The position numbers and the translations under genes are program-made. DNA of 64,000 nucleotides from Flavobacteriales bacterium UBA7612 (lineage in GTDB: Bacteria > Bacteroidota > Bacteroidia > Flavobacteriales > Weeksellaceae), in contig DLJQ01000001.1 of assembly GCA_002484335.1 (NCBI GenBank), forward strand, positions 161,435 to 225,434. The letters run 5' to 3'. Below, in pieces: positions 17,223-25,825 of the stretch (position 1 is its first letter; every line of letters begins with the position of its first letter). A model generated the notes under the pieces. That model saw nothing but the letters and a program-made list of their open reading frames with translations. It was not told the DNA's origin and made no database searches.

Positions 17223-18422
17223 ATGAAGCAAAAAACCGATTTTTCGAATTTAAAGTTCAAACGAATCAATCATTTAAACAATGAAAAGTCTTTCGATACA
17301 AACAATAATAGTATCGAAAAAGAGAACGACCATCTAAATACAACAAATTTAGAACAAGCTAATTCTTTTCCTGGTTTTTTCCCTTTTTTACGTGGTTATT
17401 CTACAACAGGTTACATTTTAAAACCGTGGACAACTAATCAAAATAACTGTTTTTCTAATGAAAAGAAAAATTATAATTTTGATGAAGAAAGTTTTTCTTC
17501 CATTAATGAAATGTCATCTTGGTTAGAAAAAAATTCATCAGATGATATTTCAATATCAATTTCCATAAATAAAAAAGGAATTATTTATTTTGCATATTTC
17601 TTAATAGCATTAGAAAAAATTAATTGGAAAAAAAATCAATTATCTATAAACTTAATAATTAAAACTAATGACTCTGTTTATCCAAACATTTTATTAGATT
17701 GTATTACTTATGTAAATAAAAATAAATCTAATTTTTATAGTTTATCAATTATCTATAAAAACTTAGATGACAATTTGTTCGATTCTATTGTCAATTCACT
17801 AACAAGAAGCCTTCAATTAATACAAAATGGAATAAATAGAGATTTAAAAATTGATTACATATCTCCATTAATTTCATTGTATTTACCTGTAGATAAAAAT
17901 TCTATTAACGAAATATGCAAATTAAGGGCAATCCGAATAATATGGGCAAAATTAATCGAAGAATTTTCTCCTCAAAATTACGATAGCTATAAAATAAAAA
18001 TTCACTCATTTCTTAAAGAAGAAAACTCAGAAATATTTCATCAACAAATTTTTAATGCAACTAATCAAGCCTTATCATCTGTTTTAGGAGGAATAGAATC
18101 TTTAAATACAACGTTTAAAATAAACGAAAATTTGAGTTTAGAAGAAGCTAATCTTATAGCTAAAAATTTACAGTTAATACTTCAAGATGAAACGCAAATA
18201 TGTAGAACTGTTGATCCATTAGGAGGAAGCTTTATAATAGAATCAATCACCAATGAAATAGCAATAAAAGCATATCAAAAAATAAAGAAAGTATCTTTAA
18301 TAAAATCAACAATAAATTATCAATTTAATATAAACAACATATTAGAATTAACTATAAATATAATAAAAGATAATACTACTTTTGATGAAGTTTATTCGGC
18401 TTTAGAATCTATAATAGAATAA
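17223..18422 (+). CDS. mutA: Methylmalonyl-CoA mutase small (beta) subunit
   Basis: This encodes 399 residues from the ATG at 17223. The longer frame starts with GTG at 16989 inside a terminator and crosses a repeat, so it is rejected. Family landmarks are FPFLRGYSTTGYILKPW (about residues 50-67), GGIESLNTTF, LQLILQDETQICRTVDPLGGSF and the C-terminal helix. It is the non-catalytic partner of the B12-dependent subunit that converts methylmalonyl-CoA to succinyl-CoA. It is shorter than usual, has very AT-rich codons, and the large-subunit gene mutB is not adjacent as it often is. Confidence 0.82.
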   Translation: MKQKTDFSNLKFKRINHLNNEKSFDTNNNSIEKENDHLNTTNLEQANSFPGFFPFLRGYSTTGYILKPWTTNQNNCFSNEKKNYNFDEESFSSINEMSSWLEKNSSDDISISISINKKGIIYFAYFLIALEKINWKKNQLSINLIIKTNDSVYPNILLDCITYVNKNKSNFYSLSIIYKNLDDNLFDSIVNSLTRSLQLIQNGINRDLKIDYISPLISLYLPVDKNSINEICKLRAIRIIWAKLIEEFSPQNYDSYKIKIHSFLKEENSEIFHQQIFNATNQALSSVLGGIESLNTTFKINENLSLEEANLIAKNLQLILQDETQICRTVDPLGGSFIIESITNEIAIKAYQKIKKVSLIKSTINYQFNINNILELTINIIKDNTTFDEVYSALESIIE

Positions 18423-18535
18423 ATTTTCATCACTAACGTTTTAAAAAAAACAAAAATTAATTGTAATTTTAGTTCACTTTATTTCTCTGTATTAATTGAG
18501 AATACGTTATATTTATACCTACAAACCTTAAATAA

Positions 18536-19045
18536 ATGAATAAAACTCTCCGAAATATAATTTTATCAATCTCTATATTTTTTATTCTATGGTTTATTAT
18601 CTATTTTTATCTTGGAGAGTATATAGATTTAGAATTTTCAAACCCTAATTTTTCAAAAACATTTCCCAAAATATTAACTTTCTTATGCGCTGTAAGTATT
18701 TACACTTTATTCTTAATTTCAATAAGACGAGCATATGGTTGGAGTTTTTTAAATATATTAAAATTTATTGTTGGTATATTATTCAGTTTAATTCCTATTT
18801 TTCTTTTTGAATTTTTTAGCCTAAGCAAATGTGCAAATTGGAAGATTGATAAATCATATAAGAAAACTTTATATGAAAGTAAAATATCATCATCTGAAAG
18901 TATAAAACTTATTGAATTAGAGTGTAAGGAAACAAATACAATAAGTAGAAAAGTCGAACGAATAATGCAAATAACACCTTTATTTATTTCTACATCAAAA
19001 ATAGATACATTAAAAATTTCTGATAAAAATTGGAAGAAACTTTAG
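18536..19045 (+). CDS. Small membrane protein of unknown function
   Basis: This encodes 169 residues with three hydrophobic helices (about 7-28, 44-66 and 74-98), then a polar C-terminal segment of about 70 residues (Lys, Glu, Ser, Thr-rich) with three Cys in total. No domain was recognised. It stands alone between mutA and a TonB-type barrel gene. The codon pattern is AT-rich and consistent with a real gene. Confidence 0.7.
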   Translation: MNKTLRNIILSISIFFILWFIIYFYLGEYIDLEFSNPNFSKTFPKILTFLCAVSIYTLFLISIRRAYGWSFLNILKFIVGILFSLIPIFLFEFFSLSKCANWKIDKSYKKTLYESKISSSESIKLIELECKETNTISRKVERIMQITPLFISTSKIDTLKISDKNWKKL

Positions 19046-19104
19046 TTTTCATTTAAACCTTAATACATATTTGATGTCTTATGGTTAAAGTAATCTGTTA
19101 CCAA

Positions 19105-21888
19105 ATGACAAAATATATATTTGCAATTCTATTTAGTTTCTTAACTATTGGCCTATTCGGACAAGATAAAAAAGTAATAATAACAGGGAAAGTTACAGAT
19201 GCATTAAACCTTCCTCTTAGTGAAGCTGATGTATTTATAGGGAACAAAGCAGATTCTGCAAAAATATCTTCTACAACAACAGATGAAAATGGTCTATTTA
19301 ATTTAGAAATTAATTCACAAGAAAAACCAATTTATTTAATTATAGACGATGCATTAGAAGGAACTTATAAAAAATCTTTCGAAACATTAAAAAGCGATAC
19401 TGATTTAGGAACAATCGTTATAAATCCTATGGTTTATGATTTAAAAGAAGTCGTTGTTAGCAATGTAGAACCAATTGTTGTAAAACATGATACGATAGAA
19501 TACAATGCTGATTCTTATAAAGTAAAACCTAATGCTAATTTAGAGGCCTTAATTAGAGAATTACCGGGATTCGAAATTGCTGATGATGGTTCTATTACTG
19601 CAAATGGAAAAAGTATAAGTGAAGTTTTAATTGATGGTGAATCATTTTTTGGAACTGATGGAAAAGTTGCTTTAGAAAATTTACCAGCTGATATTATTAA
19701 AAAAATTCAAGTTTCTGACTTTAAAACTAAAAGTGAAAAATTCTCTGGCGAACGATCAAAATCTGATAAATCATCTCTAAATATAACTCTTAAAGAAGGA
19801 AAAAATAGTGGTTATATGGTAAAAGCTACAGGTGGTTATGGTACAGGTGATCATTATGAAAGTAACCTTATGGCTAATTATTTTAAAGGAAAAAGAAGAA
19901 TTAGTTTAATTGGCTCTTCTACTGATGTTGCTTCATCTGGAATGGTAAATGGAGAAGGTTCTCGTGGTCGTGGAGGAATGGGAAGAAGAGCTTCTAACGG
20001 AATTACAACAAATACATCTATCGGATTAAATTATAACGATCAATTAAGTGATAACTTAAAAATTGGTGCAGATTATAGATTAAATCATTCATACAATAAA
20101 AATGAAAATTATACTCATCAAGAAAATTTAAACCCTGATAATGTATTTACTACGACTTCTAATACAAATACCAAAAGTGAAACTTATGGACATAATTTGG
20201 GAACAAATTTAGAATGGACTAAAAAAAATACTAAAATTTACTTTTATCCTTCATTCAATAACTCTTCTACTAAAAGTAGTACCATTGGTGATAGTGAGAG
20301 CGTAAATCAGGATGGTGATTTAAAAAACACTACCGCTCAAAATAACAACACAAAAACTGATGCAAATACATTTTCTAATTTAATTTCCATCAATCAAAAA
20401 TTAAAAAATAAATCATACTTTGATCTTAATTCTAATATATCTGTCGCAAAAACGGATGCAACAACAAGAGAAATATCAAATGCTTTATTTTTTGATGGAT
20501 CAAGAGCAGATACTTATCGTAATGTAAATACTAAAAATACAAATAAGAATAATTCATATAACTTTGATTTAAAATATACTTTACCAATTACAGATTCTAT
20601 AAGTGTAGCAATTGGTTCTAGTTACACATATGCAGATCAAGAAACAAATAATTATTCATTGAATTACAATGATTTAACTGGGAAATTTGATGAAATTAAC
20701 TCAGATTTAACTCGTTTATTCACAACAAAATCTAGTTTATATAATCCATATGCACAGTTTTTATTAAATAAATCAAAATTATCAGCCTCTTTAAATATTG
20801 GCGCTAATATATACAATCAAGATAATTATGGTTTATATAAATCGAATGCTGAAAGTTTAACAATAAATAAAACTTTACCACAATTACAAGGAAACATACG
20901 TTATCAAAGTGGTAATAACATGTTGATGTTTATGTATAACTACAGTACAAGTTTACCTACTGCAGCACAATTACTAAAAATTGAAGATCAATCTTCATTA
21001 ACAAATAAAACCGTTGGTAACCCTGATTTGGACCCAAATAAATCGCATAATTTCAACGTAATGTTTGGAAACTTTGATAGAAAAACTCGTCAAGGTTTTA
21101 ATGCAAATATTGGTTATACTTATAATGAATCTAGTATTACTAATTCTATCGTAACTAATGAAGATTTAACTCGTAATATTACTTATGAAAATGTAAAAGG
21201 TAATTATAGTATCTCTGGATCTTTTTTCTTTAATAAACAATATCAAAAAGGAATCAATAAATTTAGATTAAACTTAGGTTTATCTTCAAGATATGGACTA
21301 AATCAAGGATATAATCAAAATATCATGTATAAATCTTTTAATACTACATTATCTCCAACTATTAGGTTAAATTGGGATTATGGTGATAATCTTACTATAT
21401 CTCCTTTATATCAATTAAGTTTCACAAAATCTAAATACGAAAATTACCAAATTAGTGGACAAGAAAATATTACACATAATTTTGGATTAAATACAAATTC
21501 TACTTGGTTCAAAAATTTAGTTTGGACAAATAATTTTAGCTACAATTACAATTCGAGAATGGCTGCTGGTTTCAAAAGAGATTTCTTTTTGTGGAACACT
21601 AGCTTAATGTATCGTTTCTTTGGAGATAAATTAGAGGCAGGAGTAAAAGTATATGATTTATTAAATCAAAATAATAGTTATACTCGTACAATTTCTGATC
21701 AATACATTAGTGATGAGAAAAATAATATTTTAACACGATTTGTTATGTTCTCTCTTACTTTTAATTTAAACAAATTTGGTGGAAAATCTCAAGAAAAAGA
21801 TGAATTTTCACCAAGAGATGAAAATGGACCTAGACCAAACAGACCAAATGGTTCTGGAGGAAGAATGATGCCCCCTCCTGGTAGATAA
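19105..21888 (+). CDS. TonB-dependent-type outer membrane barrel protein with a carboxypeptidase-like N-terminal domain
   Basis: This encodes 927 residues from the ATG at 19105; the frame opens at 19081, but the later ATG gives a clean signal peptide (FLTIGLFGQ). Residues about 25-105 resemble the carboxypeptidase-regulatory-like domain (ITGKVTDALNLPLSEADVFI). A plug domain follows (IRELPGFEIADDGSITANGKSISEVLIDG), and then a long barrel rich in Asn, Tyr and Ser. The tail is Pro/Arg/Gly-rich (PRPNRPNGSGGRMMPPPGR). Substrate unknown. No SusD-like partner is adjacent. Confidence 0.87.
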   Translation: MTKYIFAILFSFLTIGLFGQDKKVIITGKVTDALNLPLSEADVFIGNKADSAKISSTTTDENGLFNLEINSQEKPIYLIIDDALEGTYKKSFETLKSDTDLGTIVINPMVYDLKEVVVSNVEPIVVKHDTIEYNADSYKVKPNANLEALIRELPGFEIADDGSITANGKSISEVLIDGESFFGTDGKVALENLPADIIKKIQVSDFKTKSEKFSGERSKSDKSSLNITLKEGKNSGYMVKATGGYGTGDHYESNLMANYFKGKRRISLIGSSTDVASSGMVNGEGSRGRGGMGRRASNGITTNTSIGLNYNDQLSDNLKIGADYRLNHSYNKNENYTHQENLNPDNVFTTTSNTNTKSETYGHNLGTNLEWTKKNTKIYFYPSFNNSSTKSSTIGDSESVNQDGDLKNTTAQNNNTKTDANTFSNLISINQKLKNKSYFDLNSNISVAKTDATTREISNALFFDGSRADTYRNVNTKNTNKNNSYNFDLKYTLPITDSISVAIGSSYTYADQETNNYSLNYNDLTGKFDEINSDLTRLFTTKSSLYNPYAQFLLNKSKLSASLNIGANIYNQDNYGLYKSNAESLTINKTLPQLQGNIRYQSGNNMLMFMYNYSTSLPTAAQLLKIEDQSSLTNKTVGNPDLDPNKSHNFNVMFGNFDRKTRQGFNANIGYTYNESSITNSIVTNEDLTRNITYENVKGNYSISGSFFFNKQYQKGINKFRLNLGLSSRYGLNQGYNQNIMYKSFNTTLSPTIRLNWDYGDNLTISPLYQLSFTKSKYENYQISGQENITHNFGLNTNSTWFKNLVWTNNFSYNYNSRMAAGFKRDFFLWNTSLMYRFFGDKLEAGVKVYDLLNQNNSYTRTISDQYISDEKNNILTRFVMFSLTFNLNKFGGKSQEKDEFSPRDENGPRPNRPNGSGGRMMPPPGR

Positions 21889-21901
21889 ACTATCTTTTTA
21901 G

Positions 21902-22459
21902 ATGAAAAAAAACGAAGCAAGAAAATATTATAGATCATTACGAAATCAATTTTCTAATAATGACATAAGTATCTTAAGCCAAGAAATATTTGAAAATTTA
22001 CAAAAAATAGATTTTTCAAATGATTCCAATTTTCATGTTTTTTTACCTATTAAAAAAAATAATGAAATCAATACTTATCCAATTATAGATTGGTTATTTT
22101 CTTTAAACAAGAATATCATTCTACCCTTAGTAATTGGTGATGATATGATTAATTGTAAAGTTGAAAGAGATTTTAAAACTCAATTAAACTCTTATCAAAT
22201 TCCAGAACCGATTAGTTTTACTGAAATAGATTCTAAAGAAATAGATGTAATATTAATTCCTATGTTTGTCTCTGATAAAAAAGGAAACCGTGTAGGATAT
22301 GGAGGTGGTTATTATGATAAGTTTTTAGCACGATGTAAACCTAATGCAAAAAAAATAGGCCTAAGTTATTTTAGACCTATTGATTGTATAGAGGATATTT
22401 ATTTTGGTGATTTCCCTTTAGATTTCTGTATTACTCCCGAAGGAATAGAATCTTTCTGA
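21902..22459 (+). CDS. 5-formyltetrahydrofolate cyclo-ligase
   Basis: This 185-residue enzyme converts 5-formyl-THF to 5,10-methenyl-THF using ATP. The family signature GNRVGYGGGYYDKFL (about residues 125-140) is intact, and the N-terminal KKNEARKYYRSLRNQ helix is typical. It begins 13 bases after the preceding barrel gene. Its 3' end overlaps the convergent minus-strand gene by 61 bases. Confidence 0.94.
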   Translation: MKKNEARKYYRSLRNQFSNNDISILSQEIFENLQKIDFSNDSNFHVFLPIKKNNEINTYPIIDWLFSLNKNIILPLVIGDDMINCKVERDFKTQLNSYQIPEPISFTEIDSKEIDVILIPMFVSDKKGNRVGYGGGYYDKFLARCKPNAKKIGLSYFRPIDCIEDIYFGDFPLDFCITPEGIESF

Positions 22460-23028
22460 ATACTATCAGTTCTTTCATTCAGTTTGGTAAAGTAGAATTT
22501 GAATTCTCGCTTAAACTGGATTGGTTCTTTTTTCAAAACAAAAGATCCTACATTATTATTTGTTTCAATTAATTTCTTATCAGAATTAAAATAATTTACT
22601 GTATATGCTACTTGTCTTACAGAATCAGGCGTAAGAGAATCTTTTGGTAATATTATAAATTTAGTAATAGAAGTATATGTTACTTTTTTAGAAGACAAAT
22701 CTCTTAATAAAGCAAAAACTTCTGTTGTGTCCTTTTTGGGGAAATATGTAAAAAGTTGATCTTTCAACATACTATCAACTACTGTATCATTAGAATTAGA
22801 TGCCAAGGCTGAAAGCTCAAACAACTCTCTTAATTTTTGTTTTGTAATAAAATCAACAGCTTCAACAGAATCCATCTTACTACTTACTGTAGAAGATTCG
22901 TTCTTATACCCTTTTATAGTTTCAGGATTATAATCTCCATGATATTTTTCGTCTTTACACGAAAAAAGTATCCAAACGCTAAATAGCATAATTATGCTAA
23001 ACTGAACAATTTTACTTATCATTCTCAT
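22399..23028 (-). CDS. Lipoprotein of unknown function
   Basis: This encodes 209 residues. The signal peptide ends in a lipobox (ILFSC), and the Cys is followed by KDEK, matching the Lys-acidic-acidic pattern of surface-exported lipoproteins in Bacteroidota. The rest is mixed alpha/beta and Lys/Asp/Ser-rich with no domain recognised. It overlaps the upstream membrane-protein gene by 17 bases, so the two are co-translated and probably work together. Its 3' end overlaps the cyclo-ligase gene. Confidence 0.75.
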   Translation of the reverse strand: MRMISKIVQFSIIMLFSVWILFSCKDEKYHGDYNPETIKGYKNESSTVSSKMDSVEAVDFITKQKLRELFELSALASNSNDTVVDSMLKDQLFTYFPKKDTTEVFALLRDLSSKKVTYTSITKFIILPKDSLTPDSVRQVAYTVNYFNSDKKLIETNNNVGSFVLKKEPIQFKREFKFYFTKLNERTDSIQKDSIPSGVIQKSKGKSPK

Positions 23029-24094
23029 CTTGTTGGATTTTAAATTTTAATTTTACAATTTTTCCATTTTTAGTTTCTGATTCTATCAAAGAAAAGTTCT
23101 TTAAAGAAGTTGTAGGAATTGTAACTAAATTAATATACTGTTGTTTTGATAAAATTTCTACACCAAAAAAATCATTATCATAAACTTGATAAATCAAAGC
23201 GTTATCAGCAATCATTTGATTTAATTTTGATATTCTTTGTTTAAGGTCTTTTGCAGAATTAGAATAATAATAAAGCATAACTTTATAATCATCAGGATCT
23301 AACAACAATTTTTCTGGTTGGTTATATTGATGCAAATTTACCTTAAAAGTATCTTGTTTATAATAAGGTGAACTCACAAACATTTTTACAATATTTTTTT
23401 GAGATTTAAACTTTATACAACCTGTTTTTGTTGATAAATAAAGAGGAGTAAAACCATCTCTAAAAATAGTAACCTCAACAGAATTCTTTATTGGTGTTTG
23501 TCGGTCTGAATCTACAAAGCAAAATTCATATTCTTTTTGTGCAAAAAATAAAAAATAAGAAGCTGCAACAATGACTATAAAAAAAATAGAAATAGAAACA
23601 ATAATTGAGATTGTTCTCAATTTTATTTTTTTAGATTTTTCTTCAATTGGTACAGTAACTGAACCATTTCTTTGTTCAGATGTTAATTCCTGGCTTTCCT
23701 TATCTTTATTATCTTCTATTTTTAATAAAGGGGTTTCTTCTTTTTCTATTAAATCAACTTCATTTAATTTAGCTTCAGATTTAGTTATATCAAAATATTC
23801 TATATTCTTAACATTAAGAAAATGAGCCCAATTTCTATAGCCACAGTATTGAGCTAATAAATTAAGCATATCAATACGAGGTAATTTTTTAAAATCTGAT
23901 TTAAAATAAGTATAAAACCATTTCTCACTTACTGTAGATTTGGTTTTATTAAATAAATCTTCCTGAAATGAAGTAATTTCTTGTCCTTTCCAATCTGATA
24001 TATTTGCGGATTGAGCAGAATTTTCCTCAAAAAATCGATCTACGATTGATTTTTTCAAAACTTCAAAAATCTCTATATCTGTAAATTTGCTCAA
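23012..24094 (-). CDS. Single-pass membrane protein with a conserved cytoplasmic N-terminal domain
   Basis: This encodes 360 residues, apparently from a TTG codon at 24094; no ATG lies upstream in frame before a stop. Residues 1-95 are a compact domain (WKGQEITSFQEDLF, VSEKWFYTYFK, LPRIDMLNLL and CGYRNW) that I have the impression recurs in flavobacterial proteins. A Lys/Glu-rich linker, one transmembrane helix (about 168-190) and a periplasmic beta-rich domain follow. The layout resembles a membrane-bound regulator. It overlaps the downstream lipoprotein gene. A 9-bp inverted repeat lies upstream at 24128-24154. Confidence 0.7.
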   Translation of the reverse strand: MSKFTDIEIFEVLKKSIVDRFFEENSAQSANISDWKGQEITSFQEDLFNKTKSTVSEKWFYTYFKSDFKKLPRIDMLNLLAQYCGYRNWAHFLNVKNIEYFDITKSEAKLNEVDLIEKEETPLLKIEDNKDKESQELTSEQRNGSVTVPIEEKSKKIKLRTISIIVSISIFFIVIVAASYFLFFAQKEYEFCFVDSDRQTPIKNSVEVTIFRDGFTPLYLSTKTGCIKFKSQKNIVKMFVSSPYYKQDTFKVNLHQYNQPEKLLLDPDDYKVMLYYYSNSAKDLKQRISKLNQMIADNALIYQVYDNDFFGVEILSKQQYINLVTIPTTSLKNFSLIESETKNGKIVKLKFKIQQDENDK

Positions 24095-24127
24095 AAAATA
24101 ATTTTTATATACTTGTTTATCAGTTTT

Positions 24128-24154
24128 TTGTAAAATAGAAAAATAATTTTACAA
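24128..24154. promoter_or_regulatory. Inverted repeat upstream of the two-gene unknown unit
   Basis: TTGTAAAAT (24128-24136) and ATTTTACAA (24146-24154) form a perfect 9-bp inverted repeat with a 9-base spacer, 34 bases before the TTG start at 24094. It has no following T run on either strand, so an operator is more likely than a terminator. Confidence 0.4.
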
Positions 24155-24377
24155 GATGACTTTATGTAACTGCAAATAAAATAATATTTTCAACATAAAA
24201 ACAATTGACGACCTCTTTTTATGATGATTTTAAGATTTATTCACTTTGTAAAATACCAGTAAATCCACTTTATTGTTAATTACAAGTAAGTTACAACTAT
24301 TATACATTATTCTCTTTTATCGATTTTATAATTTTGACTTATTAAAATTGAACAATAAAAATATAAAAATTAAAATT

Positions 24378-24593
24378 ATGAAAAAATTAGTATTAAATGC
24401 AATCGTATTAACAATATTTGGAACTTTATTTAGTGTTTCTGCATGTAAACAAGAAAAACCTAAAACAGAAACTAATTCAACTATTGTTGAAGATTCTTTG
24501 AAAATAGAAAAAGAAGAAGCTCCAACAATTGGATCTGACTCTGTAGAAAGTGTAACTGTTGATTCAACAAAAACAAAAGAAGAAACTAAATAG
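24378..24593 (+). CDS. Small lipoprotein of unknown function
   Basis: This encodes 71 residues. The frame is open from 24273, but the ATG at 24378 places a signal peptide with lipobox (VSAC) at the N-terminus, and a TAATTTTG -7-like box lies at 24329-24336. The mature chain is only about 50 residues, Glu, Lys, Ser and Thr-rich, and probably disordered. A terminator follows directly. No homology was recognised. Confidence 0.65.
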   Translation: MKKLVLNAIVLTIFGTLFSVSACKQEKPKTETNSTIVEDSLKIEKEEAPTIGSDSVESVTVDSTKTKEETK

Positions 24594-24602
24594 TTTATAA
24601 AG

Positions 24603-24632
24603 AAAAAAACCGCCAATGGCGGTTTTTTTTTA
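24603..24632. terminator. Bidirectional terminator
   Basis: Arms AACCGCC and GGCGGTT with an AAT loop, flanked by A and T runs, lie between the small lipoprotein gene and the convergent alcohol dehydrogenase gene. Confidence 0.85.
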
Positions 24633-24651
24633 TAGAAAATAATCAAAAAGA

Positions 24652-25701
24652 TTAAGACTCTTTTAATGATTTAATATCAATTACAAAACGATATTTTACA
24701 TCAGATTTCATCATACGCTCGTAAGCTGTATTAATATTTTGGATATCTATCATTTCTACATCAGAAACAACATTATGTTCTCCACAGAAATCTAGCATTT
24801 CTTGTGTCTCTTTTATTCCACCGATTAATGATCCAGCAAGATTTTTTCTTTTCATAACTAATAAACCTCCATTTACTGCTTCTAAAGGTTCTATAGCTCC
24901 TACAATACACATTGTTTTATCTAACTTCAATAAATCTAAATATGGATTTACATCGTGTTTTACAGGAATTGTATTTAATAAGAAATCAAATGAATTTTTG
25001 TGAGCAGCCATTTGTGTTGCATCTTTAGAAATTAAAACCTCATCTGCTCCTAATTTTTTTGCATCTTCACCTTTTGATTCAGAAGTTGTAATCATAACAA
25101 CATGTGCTCCCATTGCTTTTGCAAATTTAACTCCCATATGTCCTAATCCTCCAAGACCAATTACACCTACTTTATCTCCTTCTTTTACATTCCAATGACG
25201 TAATGGAGACCAAGTTGTAATACCTGCACATAATAAAGGTGCTGCTGCTTTTACATCTATATTTTCTGGAACACTTAATACAAATTTCTCCTCTACAACA
25301 ATGTTTTCTGAATAACCTCCGTAAGTTACTCCTCCATGTTTAGAATTTGTAGAATTGTAAGTTCCTGTAAATCCATTTTCACAATATTGCTCTAATCCTT
25401 CTTCACAAGGATGACAATCTTGACAAGATTCTACCATACAACCAACACCTACTAAATCACCTACTTTGAATTTAGTAACTTCTGATCCTACTTCTTTTAT
25501 TCTTCCTATAATTTCATGTCCTGGAACAACTGGATAATTTGGTTTTCCCCAATCTCCTTTTGCTGTGTGAATATCACTATGACAAACACCACAATATTCA
25601 ATATCAATAAATACATCTTTAGGCGATAATTGACGACGTTCTATTGTATGTGGTTCTAGTGCATCTGTTTCATTAAATGCTGCATAAGTTTTTGTACTCA
25701 T
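24652..25701 (-). CDS. Zinc-dependent NAD(P) alcohol dehydrogenase (cinnamyl-alcohol dehydrogenase/YahK type)
   Basis: This 349-residue medium-chain dehydrogenase should reduce aldehydes or oxidise alcohols in the cytoplasm. The catalytic zinc ligands are C37 in YCGVCHSD and H62-E63 in PGHE. The structural zinc site is C93, C96, C99 and C107 (CQDCHPC...QYC). The nucleotide fold shows GLGGLGHMGVKFAKAMG. The substrate is not clear from the sequence. It is a single-gene unit. Confidence 0.93.
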   Translation of the reverse strand: MSTKTYAAFNETDALEPHTIERRQLSPKDVFIDIEYCGVCHSDIHTAKGDWGKPNYPVVPGHEIIGRIKEVGSEVTKFKVGDLVGVGCMVESCQDCHPCEEGLEQYCENGFTGTYNSTNSKHGGVTYGGYSENIVVEEKFVLSVPENIDVKAAAPLLCAGITTWSPLRHWNVKEGDKVGVIGLGGLGHMGVKFAKAMGAHVVMITTSESKGEDAKKLGADEVLISKDATQMAAHKNSFDFLLNTIPVKHDVNPYLDLLKLDKTMCIVGAIEPLEAVNGGLLVMKRKNLAGSLIGGIKETQEMLDFCGEHNVVSDVEMIDIQNINTAYERMMKSDVKYRFVIDIKSLKES

Positions 25702-25776
25702 TTTTGGATATATTTAATTAATAATCAATTTACTACATATTATTCGATTAAAATAATATTAATCTACAAAAATATA

Positions 25777-25804
25777 AAATCCATCTGAAAATTCAGATGG
25801 ATTA
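25777..25804 (-). terminator. Terminator of the prolyl oligopeptidase gene
   Basis: AATCCATCTGAA and TTCAGATGGATT form a stable hairpin just past the stop codon of the minus-strand peptidase gene. The U tract is interrupted. Confidence 0.65.
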
Positions 25805-25825
25805 ATCGTTATTAAAAACTTAAAA

